33,355 nucleotides of DNA from Clostridia bacterium (lineage in GTDB: Bacteria > Bacillota > Clostridia > UBA1381). The position numbers and the translations under genes are program-made. Under the pieces are notes generated by a model. That model was not told where the DNA came from, made no database searches, and saw only the letters and a program-made list of their open reading frames with translations. The stretch spans positions 1 to 33,355 of the forward strand of contig JAGBHE010000063.1 in assembly GCA_017935675.1 (NCBI GenBank). The letters are read 5' to 3'. This document shows, in pieces, positions 9,092-16,131 of the stretch (position 1 is the first letter of the stretch; each line of letters begins with the position of its first letter).

Positions 9092-9120
9092 ATTTTAACA
9101 CTTTAGTGCACTAAAGTCAA
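9092..9120 (-). promoter_or_regulatory. Promoter of the amino-acid transporter operon with embedded operator
   Basis: On the minus strand TTGACT (9120-9115) and TAAAAT (9097-9092) are 17 bases apart. The spacer holds the 18-bp perfect palindrome ACTTTAGTGCACTAAAGT (9100-9117), which overlaps the -35. TTGACTTT at 9081-9088 is a further inverted half matching 9113-9120. This is the expected place for a repressor that blocks RNA polymerase; the YerC-type protein of the same operon is a candidate. Confidence 0.7.
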
Positions 9121-9234
9121 TAGAAAAAAACATTATTCATTTAAATATACAAAAAAATATTTATTTTTCTTTGCAATACCGTCATTTTGCATAATAATCG
9201 GACAAGCCTTATCCTTTTGGTGATTTTTGCAACA

Positions 9235-9277
9235 TACCTAAAAAGAAATGCAAGGAAATTGCATTTCTTTTTAGGTA
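9235..9277 (+). promoter_or_regulatory. Perfect 19-bp inverted repeat upstream of kduI
   Basis: Arms 9235-9253 and 9259-9277 are exactly complementary around five bases. The right arm runs into TATAAT at 9276-9281, a likely -10 for the kdu operon with no good -35. This suggests an activator or repressor site, though an RNA hairpin or transposon end cannot be excluded. The rest of the 360-base gap is the operon promoter on the left and a foldable leader on the right. Confidence 0.5.
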
Positions 9278-9310
9278 TAATAAATTTATAGGCGGTATGC
9301 CTTAAAGAAG

Positions 9311-9380
9311 TGCCGATTAATTACAGCGGGCAGTGAACATAGTCAGATGTGCTGAGCCCACAGGCTTTAATTAACCGGCA
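9311..9380 (+). ncRNA. Possible structured 5' leader of the kdu operon
   Basis: TGCCG at 9311-9315 pairs with 9376-9380, continuing after one mismatch with TTAATTA at 9317-9323 and 9368-9374, to give a 13-position outer helix. Inside, GGGC at 9328-9331 pairs with 9356-9359 and ACAT at 9037+300 (9337-9340) pairs with ATGT at 9347-9350. The nested stem ends 18 bases before the kduI ribosome binding site. It could be a cis-regulatory RNA or a DNA operator. It matches no riboswitch class I can name. Confidence 0.4.
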
Positions 9381-9410
9381 GATCCTTAATAATAAACGGA
9401 GGTTTTTAAA

Positions 9411-10247
9411 ATGAAGCTTGATATCAGACATCCGGTTCATCCGGAGGATTCAAAATTTTACACAAATGAGGATTTGAGAGAACGCTATCTCATTGAAACG
9501 GTTTTTATAAAGGATGAGATAAACCTGTGCTACAGCCATTTTGACAGAATAGTAGCCGGCGGAATCATGCCTGTAGACAAAGCTCTTAAGCTTGAGGGCG
9601 GAAAGGAATTCGGATCGGAATATTTTCTTGAGCGCCGTGAGCTTGGAGTTATCAATATCGGCGGACAAGGCAGGATAACTCTTGACGGCAAGGAATACAT
9701 ATTAAATCCCCGTGACGGAATATATGTTGGCATGGGTACAAAGGACGTTATCTTTGAAAGTGTTGACAAGGCAGCCCCTGCAAAATTCTACATGAATTCC
9801 TGTCCTGCACACAAAACTTATCCGACAGTGCACATCGACATCACGAAAGCGAAAAAGGTTCCCTGCGGAAGTGACGAAGAAAGCAACAAACGCGTTATCA
9901 ATCAGTACATCCATCCCGAGGTAATGGATTCCTGTCAGCTTTCAATGGGACTTACGGAGCTTCAGCCCGGCAGTGTATGGAACACGATGCCCTGTCATAC
10001 TCATGAAAGACGTATGGAGGTTTATTTCTATTTTGATATTGACGAGGATTCGGTTGTATTCCACATGATGGGCGAGCCGGACGAAACGAGACATATCGTT
10101 ATGCGCAACGAGCAGGCAGTTATTTCTCCCAGCTGGTCAATACACAGCGGCTGCGGAACAAAGAATTACACCTTCATCTGGGGCATGTGCGGTGAAAACC
10201 AGACCTTTACCGATATGGACGCAGTTGCAATGAAGGATCTTAAATAA
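9411..10247 (+). CDS. kduI: 5-dehydro-4-deoxy-D-glucuronate isomerase
   Basis: A 278-residue cupin enzyme that converts 5-keto-4-deoxyuronate, the product of unsaturated uronides from pectin or glycosaminoglycan cleavage, to 3-deoxy-D-glycero-2,5-hexodiulosonate in the cytoplasm. The zinc site is visible as [14 protein letters not shown] (two His and a Glu) with a further His in SIHSGCGT. The N-terminal region [17 protein letters not shown] and the [10 protein letters not shown] motif are standard for the family and the length is normal. GGAGG precedes ATG 9411. It is followed 19 bases later by the dehydrogenase that takes the next step. Confidence 0.95.
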   Translation: MKLDIRHPVHPEDSKFYTNEDLRERYLIETVFIKDEINLCYSHFDRIVAGGIMPVDKALKLEGGKEFGSEYFLERRELGVINIGGQGRITLDGKEYILNPRDGIYVGMGTKDVIFESVDKAAPAKFYMNSCPAHKTYPTVHIDITKAKKVPCGSDEESNKRVINQYIHPEVMDSCQLSMGLTELQPGSVWNTMPCHTHERRMEVYFYFDIDEDSVVFHMMGEPDETRHIVMRNEQAVISPSWSIHSGCGTKNYTFIWGMCGENQTFTDMDAVAMKDLK

Positions 10248-10266
10248 AGGAAAGAGGTAAAATAAT

Positions 10267-11064
10267 ATGTTGGAAAAATTCAGCTTAAAGGGGAAAATTG
10301 CCCTTGTTACAGGAGCTTCCTACGGAATAGGCTACGCAATTGCGAAAGCGTATGCCGAAGCCGGTGCTGTTATTGTGTTCAATGATATCAATGCCGAGCT
10401 TGTTGAAAAGGGGCTTGCCTCATACAAAGCAGACGGGATTGAGGCTCACGGCTATGTATGTGACGTTACTGACGAAAAAGCCGTAAGTGACACTGTTGCA
10501 AAAATCGAAAAGGAAATCGGCGTGATTGACATTCTCGTAAACAACGCGGGAATTATCAAGCGTATTCCTATGTGCGATATGTCGGCAGAGGATTTCAGAA
10601 AGGTTATTGATGTTGACCTTAACGCACCGTTTATCGTTTCAAAGGCTGTTATCCCTTCAATGATTAAAAAGGGTCACGGCAAGATTATAAACATTTGCTC
10701 CATGATGAGCGAGCTTGGCCGCGAAACCGTATCGGCATATGCCGCAGCAAAGGGCGGTCTTAAAATGCTTACAAGAAATATCGCATCAGAATACGGCGAG
10801 TTCAACATTCAGTGCAACGGAATCGGTCCCGGTTATATTGCAACGCCGCAGACAGCTCCGCTCCGCGAGCTGCAGCCTGACGGCTCAAGGCATCCCTTTG
10901 ACCAGTTTATAATTGCAAAAACTCCCGCAGCGCGCTGGGGAACTCCCGAAGACCTTATGGGTCCGGCAGTATTCCTTGCTTCCGACGCATCGGATTTTGT
11001 CAACGGACATGTTCTTTACGTTGACGGCGGTATTCTTGCTTATATCGGCAAGCAGCCCAAATAA
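10267..11064 (+). CDS. kduD: SDR oxidoreductase, KduD/gluconate 5-dehydrogenase type
   Basis: A 265-residue classical short-chain dehydrogenase. TGASYGIG binds the cofactor, NNAG is present, and YAAAK carries the catalytic Tyr and Lys. Next to kduI it most likely reduces or oxidises 3-deoxy-hexodiulosonate to 2-keto-3-deoxygluconate with NAD(H). The HPFDQFIIAKTPAARWG segment is shared with proteins often labelled gluconate 5-dehydrogenase, so the alternative reaction on 5-ketogluconate remains possible. AAAGAGG lies upstream of ATG 10267. Confidence 0.85.
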   Translation: MLEKFSLKGKIALVTGASYGIGYAIAKAYAEAGAVIVFNDINAELVEKGLASYKADGIEAHGYVCDVTDEKAVSDTVAKIEKEIGVIDILVNNAGIIKRIPMCDMSAEDFRKVIDVDLNAPFIVSKAVIPSMIKKGHGKIINICSMMSELGRETVSAYAAAKGGLKMLTRNIASEYGEFNIQCNGIGPGYIATPQTAPLRELQPDGSRHPFDQFIIAKTPAARWGTPEDLMGPAVFLASDASDFVNGHVLYVDGGILAYIGKQPK

Positions 11065-11076
11065 AGGGAGAACAGT

Positions 11077-11871
11077 ATGATAAAATTACAGATTAAAAGC
11101 GCTGACGGCAAAGTGCTTGCCGAAGCCGCGGGAACATATGCAAGCTGCGTATACAGGCAGAAATACAATGACGGCGATTATATTGAGCTGACATGCGACA
11201 GTGAATTTGTTGTTATGAAGCTTGCCTCCCATCTTGCGGACAGCATTGTGTATCTGCCGGAAAAGAGCTTCAGATATGATATCCCGAAGGGTGACAAGCG
11301 CAGGATATATGCGCCGAACACGTGGGATACCGATCTTAATATCGTAACAGTCCGTGAAGCGTCTGATGATGAAGCCTACGGCTACAGAAATATTGCTCAA
11401 AACAGCGCGGCGGTACGGTTTGAGGATAAGTATTTCCCATTTGCCAGAGCAAACCACGTTACACGTGATGAGGTAACCTTTGAGGAACGCAACTCCATTG
11501 ACGGTATTATATGCCAGGATAGTCACGGCTTCTGGCCGTTTCAGTCATATGCCGGAGGCGCAAGAGAGGACATAGAGTATTATCTGTATTTCGGCCGCAA
11601 TGTATCCGTTGATACGATTATATTTTATCTGAGAGCGGATTTTAATAACGATCATGACACCTACTGGAAATCCTTTGACGCGGAATTTTCCGACGGCAGC
11701 AAAATGTCCTTTTCCTTTGAAAAGAGCAATTCCGGTCAGAAATTCCGTCTGAGCGAACCGAAAATTACATCATATATACATCTCACTAATTTCAAGCAGG
11801 CGTCAAACCCATTATCATGGGCGGCACTGTCACAGATCGAGGTATACGGAAATTATCTTCCGGAAAAATAA
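11077..11871 (+). CDS. Uncharacterised protein of the kdu operon, likely beta-sandwich
   Basis: A 264-residue soluble protein with no signal peptide or membrane helix. I do not recognise a named family with certainty. The N-terminal 85 residues are followed by a conserved-looking NTWDTDLNIVTVREASDDE stretch and by ARANHVTRDEVTFEERNSIDG. The C-terminal half (from about residue 155) reads like a galactose-binding-type beta-sandwich: DIEYYLYFGRNVSVDTIIFYLRADFNNDHDTYWKSF and ending in ALSQIEVYG. The gene starts 12 bases after kduD with GGGAG in between, so it is co-transcribed. A role in recognition or turnover of a uronate-containing sugar is inference from context only. Confidence 0.65.
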   Translation: MIKLQIKSADGKVLAEAAGTYASCVYRQKYNDGDYIELTCDSEFVVMKLASHLADSIVYLPEKSFRYDIPKGDKRRIYAPNTWDTDLNIVTVREASDDEAYGYRNIAQNSAAVRFEDKYFPFARANHVTRDEVTFEERNSIDGIICQDSHGFWPFQSYAGGAREDIEYYLYFGRNVSVDTIIFYLRADFNNDHDTYWKSFDAEFSDGSKMSFSFEKSNSGQKFRLSEPKITSYIHLTNFKQASNPLSWAALSQIEVYGNYLPEK

Positions 11872-11878
11872 CAAGTAA

Positions 11879-11917
11879 AAAATGACCTGTTCTCCTGTCC
11901 CGGAGTCGGGTCATTTT
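11879..11917 (+). terminator. Terminator of the kdu operon
   Basis: AAAATGACC at 11879-11887 pairs with 11909-11917, with an inner CTCC/GGAG helix. It starts seven bases after the stop codon. The T tract is short. Confidence 0.7.
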
Positions 11918-11937
11918 GCTTAAAAAAATTTATTGTC

Positions 11938-11966
11938 TTGACATATCCCTGCAATTGATGTATAAT
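11938..11966 (+). promoter_or_regulatory. Consensus sigma-A promoter of the ArsR-type gene
   Basis: TTGACA at 11938-11943, 17 bases, then TATAAT at 11961-11966: a perfect match to the housekeeping consensus, which fits a gene held down by its own repressor. Confidence 0.85.
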
Positions 11967-11975
11967 AATACTTAA

Positions 11976-12030
11976 GCGATTGCGGAACGCAATCGCAATT
12001 CGGAATGCGTAATTCGTAATTCGTAATTTT
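11976..12030 (+). repeat. Dispersed short-period repeat, copy A
   Basis: GCGATTGC at 11976-11983 pairs with GCAATCGC at 11989-11996. From 11989 a 42-base stretch with a nine-base-like period of AATTCG/AATGCG units runs to 12030. It aligns without gaps to 27055-27096, differing mostly by G/T and A/G exchanges inside the units. It lies in the leader of the ArsR-type gene. Confidence 0.65.
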
Positions 12031-12060
12031 ACATTTTCAATTTGAAGGGGGCGTACTGCT

Positions 12061-12402
12061 ATGGTTATTGATGGGGATACAGGTGCGGAAATGTCCATGC
12101 TGCCGGACAAGCTTGTGGGAAAACTATCCTCATTTTTTAAAGTGCTTGGTGACGACACAAGGGTAAAGATAATATATGCACTGTCGCGGCAGGAGCTTTG
12201 TGTAACGGATATAGCGGCTCAGCTCGATATATCCCAGTCAGCAATCTCCCACCAGCTTAAGCAGCTGCGCGCGGAGGGACTTGTCAGGGTGCGCCGTGAC
12301 GGAAAAAATATATTCTACGCACTTGATGATAATCATGTTCTTGATATAATCAATGTTGCCATTTCGCATATAAGACATAAGGTCCGCGACGGTGAGCTGT
12401 AG
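12061..12402 (+). CDS. ArsR/SmtB family metal-sensing repressor
   Basis: A 113-residue winged-helix regulator. VTDIAAQLDISQSAISHQLKQLRAEGLV is the recognition helix-turn-helix. An intact alpha-5 metal site is visible: Asp90, His92, His103 and His106, with the D-x-H ... H-x-x-H spacing of the Zn sensors CzrA/SmtB. The ELCVCD motif of the alpha-3 site is incomplete, with Cys47 but Thr in place of the second Cys, so a Zn/Co sensor using alpha-5 is the best reading. AGGGGG precedes ATG 12061. The usual partner, a metal efflux pump, is not next to it: the following gene is on the other strand. Confidence 0.85.
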   Translation: MVIDGDTGAEMSMLPDKLVGKLSSFFKVLGDDTRVKIIYALSRQELCVTDIAAQLDISQSAISHQLKQLRAEGLVRVRRDGKNIFYALDDNHVLDIINVAISHIRHKVRDGEL

Positions 12403-12415
12403 CTCACAAAAAGGT

Positions 12416-12447
12416 AGAAACCCGCGTGTATGCCGCCGCGTGTTTCT
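12416..12447 (+). terminator. Probable terminator after the ArsR-type gene
   Basis: AGAAAC at 12416-12421 and CGCG at 12423-12426 pair with 12437-12440 and 12442-12447 with one mismatch; the following sequence is only moderately T-rich. A separate 7-bp hairpin (12392-12398 with 12401-12407) spans the stop codon. Confidence 0.45.
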
Positions 12448-12527
12448 TCCTCGCCATTACCGGAGCGAACTGCATGACCTTGCTTACTTCACTCATATTT
12501 TAACGTTTTTTATCCGGCATATTCAGA

Positions 12528-13943
<1,416 letters not shown>

Positions 13944-13946
13944 TTA

Positions 13947-14144
13947 TTAATGTCCCCCTTTCAGCGTTAAAAACAGCTTTTTCTCAATTGCGCTGCCGTC
14001 ACTCCTGTCTATACCGGCATAATCCTCATAGTTGGTAATAACAACTGAGGTTGTGGTGTCGTAGCCCTTCTCTTTAATCTTGTCAAGGTCAAACTTTATA
14101 AGCGGCTGCATCATCTGAGGTCTCATCGCTTTTCGGATCGTCAA
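13947..14144 (-). pseudogene. C-terminal remnant of a PTS EIIA domain, out of frame with EIIBC
   Basis: A 65-codon open frame overlapping the end of the EIIBC gene by 56 bases. Residues from about 16 on, IKFDLDKIKEKGYDTTTSVVITN, match the last third of glucose-family EIIA domains of BglF-type permeases. The part of EIIA with the phosphorylatable His and its partner His is missing. In intact BglF proteins the IIA domain follows the IIC domain by a linker. Here the linker end (SDDAA) is joined directly to the IIA tail in another frame, so a deletion with a frameshift explains the arrangement. Independent translation from ATG 14120-14117 cannot be ruled out but would give a non-catalytic piece. 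Confidence 0.75.
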
Positions 14145-15495
14145 ATCCCAAAATCAATGCTGCTATAAAAGAAACAACAAGCGCTATGGCGCTGCCGATT
14201 ACGGCATTTGTAATATTCGTAAAACCCTCCGTGCCTATATATCCTGGCAGCGCCAAAAGGCCGGGAGAACCCGAGGTGTATCGTCCCACTCCCATAATTC
14301 CAAGATACAATCCCGACACTGCGCCTCCTATGCTTGCCGCAATCAACGGTTTTTTCAGCTTCAGATTTACTCCGTAAAGCGCCGGCTCGGTAATTCCGCA
14401 GACTGCCGTAATACCCGAAGAATACGCCTCCTGACGCATAATTTTATTTTTCGTTCTAAGCGCAACGGCAAATGCCGCACCGCCCTGAGCAATGTTAGAA
14501 CCGAGCATACCGGGGCCGACAACAGTATCAAATCCCGCTGTTGCGATATTATTAATTCCTATCGGAATAAGACCGTAATGAGTACCGGTCATAACCAAAT
14601 ATGGTGATACGCCTCCGATAATCAGCGGAACAAGCCAGCTCGCATACTTATTTAAAAACGATATGCCCGACGCAATACCGTCACCTATAATCGTACCGAG
14701 AGGCCCTAATACAGTTATTGCAATTGTGCCTGTTACAACAAGCGTAATAAGCGGCTTGGTAAAAAACTTAACCGGCTTGGGCGATATTTTATCGGCAATA
14801 GGCTCTACATATGACATCAGCCAAATTGAAAGTATAATAGGTATAACCGAGGATGAATAAGTCGCCGGTGTAATGGGAATACCCATAAATCTTAATGCTT
14901 CACCGCTTTCTTTAACGCCGCCAAGCATCGAAACAAAATCCGGATGAAGCAAAATTCCCGCAATAGACATCGCCATAACCGCGTTGCAGTTAAGCTTCCT
15001 CGCTGCTGAATACGCAATCAGAAAAGGCAGAAAATAAAACGCCGCGTCAGAAAATACCGTTAAAATACTGTATGTCTGTGTGGATTTATCAATCCAGCCA
15101 AATGCGACAAGCAGCGCCATAAACGCCTTCAAAATACCGGCTCCCGTAATTGCCGGAATAATAGGCGTAAAAATGCCCGCAACCGTGTCTAAAATTTTGC
15201 TCAGGGCGCTTCTGTCGTCATTTTCATTTTTTTCTCTGTCCGCTCCGTCAAAATTACCCATCATATTTAGCTCGCGGTATACATTGGGCACATCACTGCC
15301 GATTATTACCTGAAACTGTCCGCCCTTGCTTACAACCCCCATAACTCCGCGTGTTTCCTCTAAGCCCTTTTTGTCAGCCTTGCTTTCGTCTTTCAAATTA
15401 AATCTTAAACGTGTGGCGCAATGCGTGAATGATATTATATTTTCTTTACCGCCTATATTGTTTAAAATCGTCTTTGCCAGCGCTTTATAATCCAT
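14089..15495 (-). CDS. Beta-glucoside PTS permease, EIIBC domains only
   Basis: A 468-residue BglF/BglP-type permease. EIIB comes first, with the phosphorylated Cys26 in THCATRLRF; EIIC follows with about ten helices, including GICTEPALYGVNLKLKKP (written here GITEPALYGVNL), a signature of the glucose/beta-glucoside class. It imports and phosphorylates an aryl- or beta-glucoside. The protein ends right after the linker, so it has lost its own EIIA and must be fed by an EIIA from elsewhere, if it still works. ATG 15495 is chosen because AAGGAG is nine bases upstream; the frame up to 15552 lacks a site. The GH1 gene follows in the same operon. Confidence 0.85.
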   Translation of the reverse strand: MDYKALAKTILNNIGGKENIISFTHCATRLRFNLKDESKADKKGLEETRGVMGVVSKGGQFQVIIGSDVPNVYRELNMMGNFDGADREKNENDDRSALSKILDTVAGIFTPIIPAITGAGILKAFMALLVAFGWIDKSTQTYSILTVFSDAAFYFLPFLIAYSAARKLNCNAVMAMSIAGILLHPDFVSMLGGVKESGEALRFMGIPITPATYSSSVIPIILSIWLMSYVEPIADKISPKPVKFFTKPLITLVVTGTIAITVLGPLGTIIGDGIASGISFLNKYASWLVPLIIGGVSPYLVMTGTHYGLIPIGINNIATAGFDTVVGPGMLGSNIAQGGAAFAVALRTKNKIMRQEAYSSGITAVCGITEPALYGVNLKLKKPLIAASIGGAVSGLYLGIMGVGRYTSGSPGLLALPGYIGTEGFTNITNAVIGSAIALVVSFIAALILGFDDPKSDETSDDAAAYKV

Positions 15496-15511
15496 AAGCT
15501 TCAGCTCCTTT

Positions 15512-15542
15512 ATACTAAAATGCATTTTATGCTGTTTAGTAT
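15512..15542 (-). promoter_or_regulatory. Inverted repeat in the leader of the beta-glucoside operon
   Basis: ATACTAAA at 15512-15519 is repeated inverted at 15535-15542, just upstream of the ribosome binding site of the PTS gene. It may be an operator for a GntR-like repressor. I see no LicT-type antiterminator site or regulator gene next to it. Confidence 0.4.
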
Positions 15543-15686
15543 TTGTTTTCATAACAATTTTATTCAGCAGAAGTTCATATGCCTGAAAAATTAACGGTCA
15601 TAGAACGCAGAATATTGATATTTATTATGACTTGGCAAGGCTTCTGCCTTCGGTTCAAACTTAAATGAGTTCGCAACTTTTTTTCC

Positions 15687-15715
15687 GTGAAAAGGTGAAT
15701 AAAAGATGATATAAT
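15687..15715 (+). promoter_or_regulatory. Extended -10 promoter of the Y RNA-like cluster
   Basis: TGATATAAT at 15707-15715 is an extended -10, with GTGAAA at 15687-15692 as -35 after 17 bases. Transcription would begin near 15722, about 30 bases before the first tRNA-like RNA, on the same strand as the three RNAs and the DUF2828 gene. Confidence 0.65.
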
Positions 15716-15753
15716 CAGGTTGTAAGAACGGATAAGAAATGATTTACCGTGTA

Positions 15754-15847
15754 AAGGCACCAACAGCAATCATGAATAGCTACGTGGTTAAAGCGGCGGA
15801 TTCATACTCCGCGTTCGTGGGTCCGAATCCCACTTCAAAGGTGCCTT
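15754..15847 (+). ncRNA. Y RNA-like RNA 1 with tRNA-like cloverleaf (anticodon CAU)
   Basis: Terminal helix AAGGCACC (15754-15761) pairs with GGTGCCTT (15840-15847). ACAGCAA (15763-15769) lies on the 5' side only. A short helix TGAA/TTCA (15773-15776, 15834-15837) then leads to a tRNA body: TA, D stem GCT/AGC (15779-15781, 15792-15794) with GG in the loop, position-26 G, anticodon stem GCGGA/TCCGC (15796-15800, 15808-15812) with loop TTCATAC, a four-base variable loop, and T stem GTGGG/CCCAC (15817-15821, 15829-15833) with loop TCCGAAT. The seven-base acceptor stem and CCA end of a real tRNA are absent. A tRNA-mimicking Y RNA (YrlA-like) is the best interpretation, given the downstream Ro60-like gene. 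Confidence 0.75.
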
Positions 15848-15857
15848 GAGCAAATTA

Positions 15858-15973
15858 AAGACGCATACAGCAATACCAAAGCTTACATTCATCATTAGCC
15901 GGATTACCGGCACTTGCTTAAAGAGCAAGGGCGGGCGGTTCAAAAGACCGCATATGAACAAGAAATGCGTCTT
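15858..15973 (+). ncRNA. Y RNA-like RNA 2 with tRNA-like cloverleaf
   Basis: Terminal helix AAGACGCAT (15858-15866) pairs with ATGCGTCTT (15965-15973), nine bp. ACAGCAA follows at once (15867-15873). Short helix TTCAT/ATGAA (15888-15892, 15954-15958) carries a cloverleaf: D-like hairpin GCCGG/CCGGC (15898-15902, 15907-15911), anticodon-like stem CTTGC/GCAAG (15913-15917, 15925-15929) with a seven-base loop, a five-base variable loop and a T-like arm GCGGT/ACCGC (15935-15939, 15947-15951) that includes TTCAA. The helix sequences differ from RNA 1 but the plan is the same, which argues for selection on structure. The long 5' internal loop (about 14 more bases than RNA 1) is distinctive. Confidence 0.7.
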
Positions 15974-15981
15974 GTTTATTA

Positions 15982-16060
15982 AAGGCACCAACAGCAACCA
16001 TTTATAAACAAATCTCTTATATGTTTAATTAATTTGGGGTTGATTACCCATAGGTGCCTT
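15982..16060 (+). ncRNA. Y RNA-like RNA 3, same terminal helix, no full cloverleaf
   Basis: Terminal helix AAGGCACC (15982-15989) pairs with GGTGCCTT (16053-16060), identical to RNA 1; an 18-base stretch (15980-15997) including ACAGCAA is identical to 15752-15769. The interior has only two hairpins: TAAACA/TGTTTA (16005-16010, 16022-16027) and GGGT/ACCC (16037-16040, 16046-16049), the second resembling a T arm. The keeping of the ends with loss of the tRNA body suggests that the ends are the protein-binding part. Confidence 0.65.
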
Positions 16061-16131
16061 GTGGTATTAATATTATCATCTGACTGCACGACATATTTTG
16101 CTTTGCGCAGATTGGAATGGAGGAATTTAAA

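Noticed and set aside
9311..9380. A named riboswitch class
   Set aside because: None of the class signatures I know could be placed, so it is listed only as a possible structured leader.
11086..11526. A 146-codon frame on the opposite strand of the kdu operon's third gene
   Set aside because: It has no ribosome binding site or recognisable motif and lies fully inside a well-supported gene.
12416..12447. A riboswitch after the ArsR-type gene
   Set aside because: A lone imperfect hairpin after the stop codon is explained by a terminator.
13947..14144. An independent small gene
   Set aside because: The sequence matches the inner part of a known domain and overlaps the upstream gene, so a deletion remnant is simpler.
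15496..15570. LicT/BglG-type ribonucleic antiterminator before the PTS gene
   Set aside because: I could not find the paired RAT and terminator layout; only a short inverted repeat is there.
15773..15837. A functional tRNA-Met gene
   Set aside because: The seven-bp acceptor stem is not there; only four pairs remain, and the outer helix is offset by an 11-base one-sided loop. The repeated ACAGCAA plan in three units fits Y RNA-like RNAs better.
15754..16060. A CRISPR array or simple tandem repeat
   Set aside because: Only short ends are alike, unit lengths differ (94, 116, 79), and each unit closes on itself with a helix.
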